Below, in pieces: positions 19,001 to 26,966 of a DNA stretch of 64,000 bases (position 1 is its first letter; each line of letters starts with the position of its first letter). The position numbers and the translations under genes were made by a program. Source of the stretch: Bacteroides_D sp963546395 (GTDB lineage: Bacteria; Bacteroidota; Bacteroidia; Bacteroidales; CAJPTX01); contig CAUUMS010000002.1 in the NCBI GenBank assembly GCA_963546395.1, positions 124,001 through 188,000 of the forward strand, given 5' to 3'. Below the pieces are notes generated by a model, which made no database searches, had not been told where the DNA came from, and was given only the letters and a program-made list of their open reading frames with translations.

Positions 19001-22000
19001 GGCTCCTAGCTCGAGCTCCATTGTGATTCGCCCGGCCAGTGGTCTCACCATTACGGATCCCACCAAGGTATCTCTGCTCGTGGTTACATCGAGTGGCTCA
19101 GAGCTCTACTACAAGGGGGCCAAGGTGGATACCCCCACGAAGTTTGAGGTCGATCTGCATGAGCCCGTGCAGCTCCTTGTGAAAGCGGCGAATGGGCGTG
19201 ATAGCCGCATCTACACGGTAGCCCTAGCCCTGCCGCAGACGCTGGATTGGGCTCTGGCTAAGAAGGAGTACGTGTATGGCGATGAGCCGGTGACGGTGCC
19301 TGAGTCGTCCTCAGTGGGACTACCGATCTCTTACACGTCGAGCAATCCGGCTGTGGCTAGCGTAGCGGGTGGTAAGCTGGTGTTTGCCATGCCTGGCGAA
19401 GCTACCATCACCCCACGTCAGCGTGGCGGTAAGTGCTATGACGCAGCCATAGGGAGTGCCCAGAAGATCACGGTGAAGCAGCGCACTGTACGCTTGCGTC
19501 CTGCCATTACTGAGGCCACGTATGGTGAGCCTACGCCATACGCATTCGCCTACGAGACGCTGGTGAATGCGAGCGATGAGCGTAACCTACCCGACCCGAT
19601 GGAGAAGGCTTACGATCTACAAACGCCAGATGGTAAGCCCGTGCAGGCCCGTGCCATATTGCCGATCGGCACCTATCACCTGAAGGCGAAGGCCCCTTAC
19701 AATGCCAACATCTTCTACCAGGTAGAGCCGCAGGATGGGCAATTTGAAGTGAAGCAGGGTAGCCGTTGGGCTGTGACATTCCGAGTGAAATCGATGGATG
19801 GCACCGAGCTCCAGTCGGCCAACGTGCGTATCGGTAGCGGTGACTGGGTGACCGATGCGCAGGGGCAGGTGATTATCCCGCTGCCTGGTGGCCAGAAGGT
19901 GGCCTACACGGTGACCAAAGAGGGCTATGCTCTGGTGCACGGTGAGTGCGAAGTGCCCGAGGATAAGCCGTTGACGGTGGATGTGCAGCTTGCTGCAGCC
20001 TCTATCGAGCTCACCTATACGGCGGGTGCCAATGGGAAGCTAGCTGGCCCCACCACGCAAAAGATAGCGCCTGATGGCGATGGTGAGTATGTGCACGCCG
20101 TGGCTGATGAGGACTATGTCTTCGACAAGTGGTCTGATGGCAGCATGGACAACCCGCGTCGTGATCGCAACGTGAAGGCTGCGCTGAACGTGGAGGCGCA
20201 GTTCCGCAACCGCGATTTCCGTGTGGAATACGACATGACTCCTGGTGGAAAGTGGCTGAAAGGCGATGCCATTCAGCTAGTGCGCATGGGTGGTAACAGC
20301 ACCGAGGTTATGGTAGGGGCTGAGCCTAACTACTACTTCCTGTCTTGGAGTGACGGGGTCACGGATTCCGTACGCCATGAGACGGATGTGCAGGAAGACT
20401 TCTACGAGGTAGCCTGGTTCAATCCCTACGGCACCGTGCCGAGCTCATATGACTTTGAGGAAGGGCGACTGACCAAAGGCTGGAGCTATAAGAGCGAGGA
20501 GGACGCATTCTGTCCATGGGAAGTCAGCAAGAAGGAGCCTATCCCGGGCTATACGCTCGATGGCTACTTCGCCATAGCAAATATGGCTGCGCTGTCTAAC
20601 CCGCAGGAAAACAAGCTCACCTACCTGATGTCTCCTCGCCACCTGTTGCGGGATGTTACGGGGGATATCGTCATGAGCTTTGACTATGCGTACCGCGCAA
20701 GTGGTAAGTCTAAGTTCTCGGTAGAGTACTCCCTCGACGGTGGTGCTTGGACAGAGCTGAGCGTCCTGGCGGATAAGGGTCGTGGGCGTAGTGAGAACAC
20801 TGTGGAGCAATCCAAGCTCGCTAGCCACAAGTACATAGAGTTCCGCTGGCGTTACGAGGCTGAGAATGGTCGTTTTGCCCTGGTAGATAACTTCCTGGTG
20901 ACGCAGAAGGATGCTCCTGCGGCGACATTGACCTACGTGGCCGAGCCTGCTGAGGGTGGTTCATTTGAGGTGGATGGTGCCCCAGCTTCCTCGCAGGAGG
21001 TGGCGAGCGGTGCTAAGGCCAAGCCGGCAAAGGCGATACCTGCGGCTGGATATCGGTTTGTGGAGTGGGTATCGGTAGGCACCAATCCCGAGCTTACACT
21101 CGACGAGCCAGTGTTTAAGAGCCAAACCTTCACGGCCCTGTTCCGCAAGACCGAGCTGGCTGAGCTCTCCTACGTGGCCAATGAGAAGACAGGTGGCCTA
21201 TTCCTCATCGAGGGCGTAGAGTCTTCCGCGCAGCTGGTGGTCAAGGGATCTGATGCTAAGCTCGTGGAGGCCAAAGCGCGCGATGGGTACGACTTCGTGC
21301 GCTGGAGCGACGACGGGAGTGCTAACCCTACGAAGCTGAGCACGAATGTGCAGCAGGATGCCATCTATGAGGCTGTCTTTGTGCCGAAGACGTACAAGCT
21401 CACGTTCCATGTCATGGCTACAGGCAATGCGGTGGAAGGGGCGAAGATCGCCGTGGGTGGTAAGCTACTCACGACGGATGCCGCTGGCCAGGCGAGCCTC
21501 ACGCTGGCCGTGGGTAAGTACCCGTATACGGTGACCGCCGAAGGATACGTTGCCAAGCTGGCGGAGATCGAGATGCTCAACGGGGATCGTGATGTCACCA
21601 TTGAGCTGTCGACCAACACCACGACGGTGCGTAATGGGGTGCACTTCACCATCACGGCGAATGGTGCCCCGCTGGAGCAGGCCAAGGTGAACATCGATGG
21701 TCAGGATTTGACCTCGGATGCCGCCGGCCATGTCACCCTATCGCTTGCCGATGGCACATACCCCTACACGGTAACCCGTGAGGGCTACGTGGCGGCGAAT
21801 GGATCAGTCACGGTGGCTGGCGCGCCTGTTCAGGTGCCGGTGCAGCTGGAGCCTATAATGTACAAGGTGCAATTCGCCGAGCCTGCCCATGGCATGTTGT
21901 CGGTGGAGGCCAATGGTGCATCTATTGCCAGCGGTGCCTCTGTGGCGCATGGGGCAGAGCTCAAGATCACGACGCAGCCCGAGGCTGGCTATAAGCTGCA

Positions 22001-22628
22001 AAGCTTGCTGGTGAATGGCACAGAGCGTATGGCTGAGGTGGTAGATAACCGCTTGGTGATGACCGTCTCGAGCGATGTCACCATTGAGGCTACATTCGTG
22101 AGTGGCTCTGCATTGTTCACGGTGACCTACTCGCAGCCAGAGCATGGTACGCTGTCGGTGAAGGCACTCGGCGAGGAGTTGCCTAGTGGTAAGTCCGTGG
22201 CCGATGGCACTGAGCTCACCATCACGGCGAAGGCCAACAGCGGGTACCGACTAGAGAAGCTGCTCGTGAACGGGGAGGATAAGACGGCCGAGAGCAAGGA
22301 TGGCGTCCTGAAGCATGTTGCTACAGCCGACGTGACCATCGCTGCCACCTTTGCCTCAACGTCCTCAGATCCTACCGATGTGCAGGATGCCCTATTGGCT
22401 CGTGTCGTGGTGTATCCTAATCCGTTCGTGGATGAGGTTCACATCAAGGGCCTAGATGCGGCTGAGCAGCTTCGCGTGATTGATGCCACGGGTGCCGTGG
22501 TGCGCACCTTCCCACTTGTGGGGATGTCGGAGCTCACGCTCCGCCTCGGCGATCTCCCGTCGGGAGTGTATATGCTCGTGGTAGATAGCCCATCGCACCG
22601 CAAGACGATCCGTCTCGTGCGGCAGTAG
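13005..22628 (+). CDS. giant T9SS-secreted subtilisin-like protease (S8)
   Basis: A 3,207-residue secreted protein. The signal peptide ends near ALRAQ (about residue 22). A pro-region is followed by an S8 protease domain with Asp245 (GIWDGN), His273 (HGTHVAG) and Ser456 (GTSMACP), so the triad is complete. After it come Ig/FnIII-like modules, a CARDB-like region, a GEVED domain (about 1447-1527), a second CARDB-like part, a LamG-like domain (about 1650-1825), MBG-like Ig modules, carboxypeptidase-regulatory-like modules (about 2255-2330 and 2797-2948), InlB-type repeats with FxxWSDGS-like motifs, and a choice-of-anchor/cleaved-adhesin-like region (about 2470-2640). The last 80 residues are a T9SS type A sorting domain (VYPNPF, LPSGVYMLVV, RKTIRLVRQ), so it should be exported by the Por system and anchored on the surface. 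The TTG at 12996 is a weaker start. Single gene with a strong terminator. Confidence 0.9.
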   Translation: MRFLYALGAACFLLLSCALRAQDTVQLGRHRFVPEQNARRALRGTPDWGPATGGQRNVLVQFERIPSSKEVQRLAQQGLTLEDYVGGKAYYALLRDGATNPARMRGASNLTSIVPVRPEWKLSQQLEGDDVPSHAKVDEGVAEVVVRFAGNVEPAQVSASLQKLGATRVRVSSLFRSATVQIPLTQCRRLVELPWVLAVQPVDPPVSLNNAGGRTLSRANLLNSTAPELEGRGLLGQGINVGIWDGNVMWHPDFGQRIHVQEYELNRGEAEQHGTHVAGTVLGSGMVDPDGRGMAPRAQAYTYNFNVQSNGLSAQEEMAQATKNFAITLTQNSYGLSLYRNCQAMRYLSYRQRDYELDRLALLYPQLTHVFAAGNEQQACPAESVEKYGVAGYGSSTWRAKNVIYVGALDEAGRITGFSSFGPQDDGRLFPTVCAKGGEVYSVKPGAQYQKMSGTSMACPTTSGTLALLQERWRQLNRGADIQSDLLRAIVANTADDAGREGPDFQYGYGILNGERAVLTMEKGYYSRGSVAQGATQPMRITVPKGAVAVRVMLVWNDPTGAKVHALGESPMVNDLDLSVSVSGKSYLPWVLDPSKGNVEKPAQRAKDVLNNIEQVTLSTTELGAADVLEVSVAASRVAKGEQSYTLVWWFDMPAELRIISPVGGEQFEPGQQFALRAEGVQGACAVEISYDDGKKYTRLGSLSGGNMPRNYSALVRIPANATFTGKARFRLVAADGTTATSPLPFTIAPRPERPELETGACGVDGWKLKWTKVKGDIAKYSILLCDPDTESVTSIGEVMANATEFDIPSDKVKGVKSPLFSVAAVLADGTQGKRSMAVQAETSMGKALKVDELPFVESFTRYPSPYFRVKVGKSLRAVYYPASLGTAAGSNSLVFVADEGGGANFDRTNYFSDQNAAHIAQAEMCDLDLTGIPNDQYVYFRVSGLLGVENLSDPTTARFRLLIDGTPTLPLGRKSIEQTVSGHEEEWVYKLNGGKHYKVTMQFAASSKHDNLFLRAINVEKPSTVRNVSLVMAKPFDDTVDPKDTECHVRVRNKSTETVKDLPLRVYLDDKWIATKMISELGAMSEVELPIVVDISMDDVLGGLRKVRIEADLPDDVDRSDNVVEQTLNNRGKVLLMAESRLEADFFGPAPVDPRKTVYIDKPTIFTDCGGYYGNYSAQQVSTLKVLPADSTKRIRVKFLRLEAPEGSGWLGIFTTTVPSSLKLNRLPMRDLLEGTITEARTYVSEAKDGAITFHFRSSRTLAPGWVAEIDFVPAANPLAITAANAKLVGAEEKGEVPVSVTIRNRWQQEQKNVDLYLWDGRKILLEETLPSVPAGETTVTFSKKLEMTRGTLMPQLEVFLECEGDSDGDDNRLSLDAGYDRYCIPGRIAKYEAFAISQVRVENRKVNLVKPRGYAMYTLDSTLVLYKGAGAVSGSVETSAPIADGYGVGMWVDWNDDGLFGDDEKAEVTFEAGKSSFALKLNPPDVQAGRKRARVAIAKADEMSLLPCAEAGLKEGDLHDFMIDLQDGNYPNAGDLELVSVDAGPSGLNLSGSQQVSILVRNLSNTPYASAVAISYSMDGGQMESEEKDFSADPIAAFGGERTIVLAKTINPSAKGKHVVSVSLSEKPVEVNPKNNKRDAVVWSVVPDADKPLYALHTATQKTKGEYVDLSVVSAKAGELKTGAMRTIEMWVHPDRPQFGTLLAADGLAVYSLYRMADGVPSNAVGVVVGQGMVAFTPENTLPAQRWSHVAVMISEVVPGLINPSCRVQVYINGVKQAVTVRGSAAPSMQKLKLAPKFDGMIDAFRLWDRLRTDAEIKSNMYSYLREANQQLPAGLVAEFVFDEGAGYGATFSGTDAAPIVVKDESLITKTEGGIWQKITELFAAIRFEHQAAETVLSGKAEYNVLFEGTAPTSVKGTLQGTWPNTTFSYEQKPVDANTLYDFSKDVKLEASSRLFSKTVKQQIVLHAEKDKSNACDIQSMIVLADGTPGLTENITVAPSSSSIVIRPASGLTITDPTKVSLLVVTSSGSELYYKGAKVDTPTKFEVDLHEPVQLLVKAANGRDSRIYTVALALPQTLDWALAKKEYVYGDEPVTVPESSSVGLPISYTSSNPAVASVAGGKLVFAMPGEATITPRQRGGKCYDAAIGSAQKITVKQRTVRLRPAITEATYGEPTPYAFAYETLVNASDERNLPDPMEKAYDLQTPDGKPVQARAILPIGTYHLKAKAPYNANIFYQVEPQDGQFEVKQGSRWAVTFRVKSMDGTELQSANVRIGSGDWVTDAQGQVIIPLPGGQKVAYTVTKEGYALVHGECEVPEDKPLTVDVQLAAASIELTYTAGANGKLAGPTTQKIAPDGDGEYVHAVADEDYVFDKWSDGSMDNPRRDRNVKAALNVEAQFRNRDFRVEYDMTPGGKWLKGDAIQLVRMGGNSTEVMVGAEPNYYFLSWSDGVTDSVRHETDVQEDFYEVAWFNPYGTVPSSYDFEEGRLTKGWSYKSEEDAFCPWEVSKKEPIPGYTLDGYFAIANMAALSNPQENKLTYLMSPRHLLRDVTGDIVMSFDYAYRASGKSKFSVEYSLDGGAWTELSVLADKGRGRSENTVEQSKLASHKYIEFRWRYEAENGRFALVDNFLVTQKDAPAATLTYVAEPAEGGSFEVDGAPASSQEVASGAKAKPAKAIPAAGYRFVEWVSVGTNPELTLDEPVFKSQTFTALFRKTELAELSYVANEKTGGLFLIEGVESSAQLVVKGSDAKLVEAKARDGYDFVRWSDDGSANPTKLSTNVQQDAIYEAVFVPKTYKLTFHVMATGNAVEGAKIAVGGKLLTTDAAGQASLTLAVGKYPYTVTAEGYVAKLAEIEMLNGDRDVTIELSTNTTTVRNGVHFTITANGAPLEQAKVNIDGQDLTSDAAGHVTLSLADGTYPYTVTREGYVAANGSVTVAGAPVQVPVQLEPIMYKVQFAEPAHGMLSVEANGASIASGASVAHGAELKITTQPEAGYKLQSLLVNGTERMAEVVDNRLVMTVSSDVTIEATFVSGSALFTVTYSQPEHGTLSVKALGEELPSGKSVADGTELTITAKANSGYRLEKLLVNGEDKTAESKDGVLKHVATADVTIAATFASTSSDPTDVQDALLARVVVYPNPFVDEVHIKGLDAAEQLRVIDATGAVVRTFPLVGMSELTLRLGDLPSGVYMLVVDSPSHRKTIRLVRQ

Positions 22629-22659
22629 GGTGGTGCTGCGTATTCGCGCAGACATGTAG

Positions 22660-22692
22660 AAAGGGGAGCCTCGTGAGAGGCTCCCCTTTTCT
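22660..22692 (+). terminator. Rho-independent terminator of the giant protease gene
   Basis: AAGGGGAGCCTC (22661-22672) and its exact complement (22677-22688) enclose the tetraloop GTGA, followed by TTT. It lies 32 bases after the stop. Confidence 0.92.
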
Positions 22693-23071
22693 TGTGTACT
22701 GGATACTATACCCGAGTGCTAGGGGTGCTATCTGGAGCAGGATCCCTGGGGCTCTTAGTTGAGGTCTATCGTCCCTCTCTGCGCCGACTCTCTGCGCATT
22801 GGGCGTGCCCCAACGGGCATAGCTCCCCCAGTGTACTACGGGTGCTGCCTCTCAACTATCGGCTTACTTAGTGATCACGTTGTGGAGAGTGTGCTGCCAG
22901 AGGGAGCTCCACCTGCGGCTCTAGGCCTATCCCTAAGTGGTGTGCGGGCTTTGGCAGGGGCTATTGTGATACGTCGGCCTAGCCCCTCGTGCGTGGGAGC
23001 TCATTGAGCCTCTACCATCCTTGTCTACGGAAGGCAGTCCCCAGATGCGAAAGGCTCACTGTGGCCCATCA
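22693..23071. other. gene-free stretch
   Basis: This interval separates two converging genes. An 82-codon frame at 22759-23007 has no recognisable features and no ribosome site. I see no RNA gene, repeat or further terminator. Confidence 0.5.
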
Positions 23072-24451
23072 TTACGCGCACTCCACGTATACCTGATTGG
23101 TCTCTATGCGTACAACGCGCACCGTGGCACCACGGTCGATCATGCCCCCCTCTGCGATTGCGTCGTAGGTGTGCCCGTCTATCAGCACTTTGCCCGACGG
23201 ACGTAGCACGGTGCTTGCCACACCGGTAGCTCCCACGAGCGACGGATCAATCTGGGCCACACCCACGTAACCATCCTCAGCATCGAGGCTCTTGCGCAAA
23301 GACAGGAGCGACAGCCTGGGCGATTTGATCAGCATCCCGCCAAGGACAATGCTTCCTATCAGCCCGAGCGTAAGGCTCACAATCACGATGGCCACAGCCC
23401 GGAGGAGAGCTAGACCCCCATCACCATCGCCCCGGAACACCGTCTCATTATCCACAAGCGCAAGGGCCAACCCAAGCACAATGCACGCTATGCCGCTAAT
23501 GCCCGTGATGCCAAAGCCGGGAATGGCGAAGATCTCCACCAGCAGGAGTACAAGTCCCGCCAGGAACAGAATCAGGTCGATGTGCTGCACCAGGCCATCA
23601 ATGTATAGCGGTGCAAAGTAGGCTATCGCCGCCAGCACGGCAACCGCCAGGGGCAGCCCCACGCCTGGGGTTTGCAGCTCAAAGTATATGCCGCCGACGA
23701 TGAGCATAATCAGGAGCCCCGACACCACGGGGGAGAGCAGTAGCCCCTTCACCCGATCGAGTGGCGAGGCCTCGTAGATCTCAACAGGCGAGGCCGTCAT
23801 GTTGTAGTGCTCCAGTATAGCCTCCACGCTCTCGAAGGAGCCCTCGCATAGGTGGAGCTGTATCGCCTCCTCAGTGGTCAGCGTCAGCACGTGCAGCGAG
23901 TCGACTACGCCGGGAATCGCCACGCTAGGATCAACCATCGCCTCAGCCAGCTCGGGCCGACGGCGGTATTCGCCCACATCTTTCTCAGGCCAGTAGTACC
24001 CCTTCGCCTGCGCCGTGGAGCGCATCATGCTTCGCATGAACGACTGGTACTTGTCGGGCATCGGTTGCCCATCGCTCCCCACCACGGTGGCCGCACCTAT
24101 GGAGGCACCCCGTCGCATGTAGATGCTGTCGCACGCCAGCGCAATGAGAGCCCCGGCCGAGGCGGCCTGGTTGTCAATGAACGCCCACACCGGTATTGGT
24201 GAATTCAGGATTAGCGTGCGCATCGAGTCGGCCATGTCCAGGGCACCACCGTAGGTGTTGATGGATAGGATGATGAGCTCCGACTGCGATTCGCTGGCCT
24301 GCCGGAAGGCCTGTTTGAGCAGATGCCATGAGGAGGCGTTCACCTCGCTCCGCATTGCCGTGCGGAACACCTTCAGCTCTCTGGGGGCTGCGTGCAGGGC
24401 TAGCGGCGCAAGGCACAGGGCAGCTAGTAGCCAGCGTAGAGCGAGGCGCAT
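23072..24451 (-). CDS. NfeD-family membrane serine protease (long form)
   Basis: The 459-residue protein has a signal peptide, then a ClpP-class protease domain with the catalytic serine in NQAASAGALIALACD near residues 95-109. Four or more membrane helices follow (about 235-385), and a C-terminal OB-fold domain (residues about 395-459). This is the long NfeD form (1510-N type), which cleaves membrane substrates such as stomatin-like proteins; no stomatin/slipin gene is adjacent here. The ATG at 24451 shares one base with the corA stop (TGATG), so translation is probably coupled. A GTG one codon upstream is possible. Confidence 0.88.
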   Translation of the reverse strand: MRLALRWLLAALCLAPLALHAAPRELKVFRTAMRSEVNASSWHLLKQAFRQASESQSELIILSINTYGGALDMADSMRTLILNSPIPVWAFIDNQAASAGALIALACDSIYMRRGASIGAATVVGSDGQPMPDKYQSFMRSMMRSTAQAKGYYWPEKDVGEYRRRPELAEAMVDPSVAIPGVVDSLHVLTLTTEEAIQLHLCEGSFESVEAILEHYNMTASPVEIYEASPLDRVKGLLLSPVVSGLLIMLIVGGIYFELQTPGVGLPLAVAVLAAIAYFAPLYIDGLVQHIDLILFLAGLVLLLVEIFAIPGFGITGISGIACIVLGLALALVDNETVFRGDGDGGLALLRAVAIVIVSLTLGLIGSIVLGGMLIKSPRLSLLSLRKSLDAEDGYVGVAQIDPSLVGATGVASTVLRPSGKVLIDGHTYDAIAEGGMIDRGATVRVVRIETNQVYVECA

Positions 24452-25407
24452 CACAGCAGCTTTTTGAGTTTAAAGATCACCAGCGTGAGCACCGAGGAGA
24501 GCACCATGACGAGGATGGCGAACGGGTAGCCATAGTCCCACCCCAGCTCGGGCATAAACTGGAAGTTCATCCCGTACAGCGAGGCGATCAGCGTGGGGGG
24601 CATGAACACCACCGACACCACCGTAAAGGTCTTTGTAATCCGGTTGAGACGGATGTTGGCCAAACCCAGGAAGGTGTCCTGCAAGTAATCCAGGCGGTCG
24701 AAATTGAAGTCCGTATGGTTCGTGAGCGAATTCGTGTCCTTAATCATGATGCGCACCTTGGGGTACACATCGCTCGGGAAACGCTCACTCTTGGAGATCC
24801 CGCTCAGGATGCGCTGCTTATCGATGATGTTCTCGCGCACCTGCATGGTGTTCTCCTGCAGGCGATTGATGATGAGGAGTATCTCCTCGTCCACCTCTTC
24901 CCCCCGTGTCAGGTTGATGCGGCTGCTAATCTGGGCGATCTCCTTGGCGATATTCTCCAGCATGTCGGCATCCAGATCAATACGCGTCTCGAAGAGTGCC
25001 ACCAGCACGTGATACCCCGTGGGGTAGGCCTTGGGGTTGTAGGAGAGCCTGCGCATCATATCGCTGAACGAGCGCAGCTCCACGTTGCGGTGCGAAATGA
25101 GGATGCCATCCTTCAGCATGCACGAGGTGGGCTCCGACACGTATGTCCCCTCCTTGGGCACCAGGAAGTTCGAGTTGGCAATGACCAGCGACTCCGTCTC
25201 CGAGTAGCGCGAGGAGCTCTCAATCTCCTCGGCCTGCTGCCGCGTCTGGAGGCTGATGCTGAAGAACTCCTCTACCGTCTCGCTCTCCTTCTCGCTGGGG
25301 TTGTAAAGATCCACCCACAGCAGATCCTCGTAATCCACCTTGGCCAGGAGATCCTCATCGATCTCGTTGACAATGATGCCGCCAGCTTTGTAGAAGAAGG
25401 TGATCAT
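24451..25407 (-). CDS. corA: CorA-type magnesium/cobalt transporter
   Basis: CorA is a pentameric inner-membrane channel for Mg2+ (also Co2+ or Ni2+). The 318-residue protein has a long acidic and helical cytoplasmic part and two C-terminal membrane helices. The pore motif YGMN is visible in SLYGMNFQFMPELGW, with the second helix FAILVMVLSSVLTLVIF and the basic tail KLKKLL. The length is typical. The ATG overlaps the mqnA stop by four bases (ATGA), and its own stop overlaps the nfeD start, making a tight three-gene operon. Confidence 0.95.
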   Translation of the reverse strand: MITFFYKAGGIIVNEIDEDLLAKVDYEDLLWVDLYNPSEKESETVEEFFSISLQTRQQAEEIESSSRYSETESLVIANSNFLVPKEGTYVSEPTSCMLKDGILISHRNVELRSFSDMMRRLSYNPKAYPTGYHVLVALFETRIDLDADMLENIAKEIAQISSRINLTRGEEVDEEILLIINRLQENTMQVRENIIDKQRILSGISKSERFPSDVYPKVRIMIKDTNSLTNHTDFNFDRLDYLQDTFLGLANIRLNRITKTFTVVSVVFMPPTLIASLYGMNFQFMPELGWDYGYPFAILVMVLSSVLTLVIFKLKKLL

Positions 25408-26231
25408 TGCCCGTCGTCTGAGTCAGTATCGTGTACATCGCGCTCCACCAGCACCTGCCCATTGCGCAGCAATTGCAGGAACAGCCGCATGGCAAACCGC
25501 TTGTCGCCATCGAGCCGGTAGTCGATGCAGCGGGTGAGGTAGTCGTAGGCCGCCTCTCGGCCGATGTGTGGCGCCGGGGGGTGCGCCTCCAGTGCCTCGG
25601 CGATGTGGCTCACGCCCCATGCGAGCGATGGCTCTAGGCGAGCCGACAGGCTGGAAGCAACCGACTTGGGTGCCACCCACACGGCGAATACGAAAGGTAG
25701 CCCGCTGTAGGCGCACCAGGCCTCGGCCAGATCGTATCGGTAAGGGAATGAATCCCCGTGAGTGAACACCTTATCTCCAATCATCAGCACAGCTTCACCC
25801 TCCCTCAGTTGCGGCAGGATACCCCCAGCCCAGAAGGGTGCATAGTCGGGATCTATCCCCCAGTGGGCGGGGGCTAAATGCTGAACCAGGGCCACCGATG
25901 TGCGGGAATCGGGGTCGAGATATATCCTACGAATGCGCTCCACGGGCTCGTTGGCGCACAGGCACACCGTGCGCACTGGCCCATTCGCCCCGATGCAGAA
26001 GGTGGTGATGGGCTCCACGTCGCCGAGCTCGGGCAGGGTGGCTACGGGTACCAGGGCCACGTCCACCAGTCCCTGCCGGAGTGGGGTTGCGCACTGCGAG
26101 GGGACAGCCAACTGCAAGTCGACCACCTCTGCCCCACACGTCTGCTCCAAGCCGTAGAGGAAGGGGAGCGTGTTGAGGTACGACACGGCTGCCACATGCA
26201 GCCTACCACCCGTAGTTTCGTTGCTGCTCAT
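25404..26231 (-). CDS. mqnA: menaquinone biosynthesis protein, MqnA/MqnD type (chorismate dehydratase-like)
   Basis: MqnA converts chorismate to 3-[(1-carboxyvinyl)oxy]benzoate, the first step of the futalosine route to menaquinone. The 275-residue protein has the N-terminal VSYLNTLPFLYGL motif, then a Ser-rich binding loop (PSQCATPLRQGLVDVALVP) and SRTSVALVQ, all typical of this substrate-binding-protein-like fold. The ATG at 26231 is chosen because it stands just before the conserved domain; a frame extends to 26273. No other futalosine gene is in the window, so the exact activity is inferred. It leads the mqnA-corA-nfeD operon. Confidence 0.8.
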   Translation of the reverse strand: MSSNETTGGRLHVAAVSYLNTLPFLYGLEQTCGAEVVDLQLAVPSQCATPLRQGLVDVALVPVATLPELGDVEPITTFCIGANGPVRTVCLCANEPVERIRRIYLDPDSRTSVALVQHLAPAHWGIDPDYAPFWAGGILPQLREGEAVLMIGDKVFTHGDSFPYRYDLAEAWCAYSGLPFVFAVWVAPKSVASSLSARLEPSLAWGVSHIAEALEAHPPAPHIGREAAYDYLTRCIDYRLDGDKRFAMRLFLQLLRNGQVLVERDVHDTDSDDGQ

Positions 26232-26325
26232 TGGGCCAAATGCGGGCCACACATCCACGTTTTGCCCGCCCATTGCTGGCAGGCTCCGACGCGGGGACGT
26301 GAGAGCCCCGTGGTGCAGGTAACGA

Positions 26326-26342
26326 CCTCCCCCGGAGGGAGG
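26326..26342 (-). terminator. weak hairpin after frr
   Basis: CCTCCC (26326-26331) pairs with GGGAGG (26337-26342) just past the frr stop. There is no T run, so it is either a weak terminator or a processing/stability hairpin. The mqnA operon may be partly read through from pyrH-frr. Confidence 0.35.
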
Positions 26343-26346
26343 CCCG

Positions 26347-26904
26347 CTACACTGTCATAATCTCCTTCTCCTTGGCAGCCACCAAGGAGTCTATCCGCTC
26401 GCTGAACTTGTCAGTGTCCTTCTGTATGTCTGCCTCAGCCCCCCGGGCCTCATCCTCCGCCAGGCCATCCTTCTGAAGCTTTTTGATAGCCTCGTTGGCA
26501 TCGCGGCGAGCATTGCGCACGGTCACCCTGGCCGATTCCCCCTCGCTGCGCACCCGCTTCACCAGCTCCTTACGTCGCTCCTCGGTGAGGGGCGGGATCG
26601 GTACGCGCACCACCTCGCCATTGTTCTGGGGGTTGAAACCCAGGTTGGCGGCCTGAATGGCCTTCTCGATCTGGGGAATCAGGTTCTTCTCCCAGGGCTG
26701 AATCACAATCGAGCGGGCATCCTGGGTGTTGATGCTCGCCACCTGATCCAGGGGGGTCGGGGTGCCGTAGTATTCCACCAGCACGCCCGAGAGCATGGCG
26801 GGACTAGCCTTGCCAGCGCGGATGGTCAGCAACTGCGATTCCAGAAATGCAATCGCCTTCTCCATCTCCCCCCGCATTTCCTTGATGCACTGATTCTTGT
26901 CCAT
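26347..26904 (-). CDS. frr: ribosome recycling factor
   Basis: RRF splits post-termination ribosomes together with EF-G. The 185-residue protein matches the family length and shows LLTIRAGKASPAML near residues 26-39, IQPWEK, and the VRVPIPPLTEERRKELVKR block followed by VRNARRDAN. AAGGAGA seven bases before the ATG at 26904 fixes the start; a longer open frame upstream lies out of phase over pyrH and is not used. It is 62 bases downstream of pyrH, the usual order in many bacteria. Confidence 0.97.
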   Translation of the reverse strand: MDKNQCIKEMRGEMEKAIAFLESQLLTIRAGKASPAMLSGVLVEYYGTPTPLDQVASINTQDARSIVIQPWEKNLIPQIEKAIQAANLGFNPQNNGEVVRVPIPPLTEERRKELVKRVRSEGESARVTVRNARRDANEAIKKLQKDGLAEDEARGAEADIQKDTDKFSERIDSLVAAKEKEIMTV

Positions 26905-26966
26905 TATGTCTTTCTCCTTAATGCTATCGCATGGATGATCTTGTGGCAATGTGCTGGCGCATCGGG

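Noticed and set aside
22759..23007. 82-codon frame in the space after the giant protease
   Set aside because: No ribosome site, motif or composition of a real gene.
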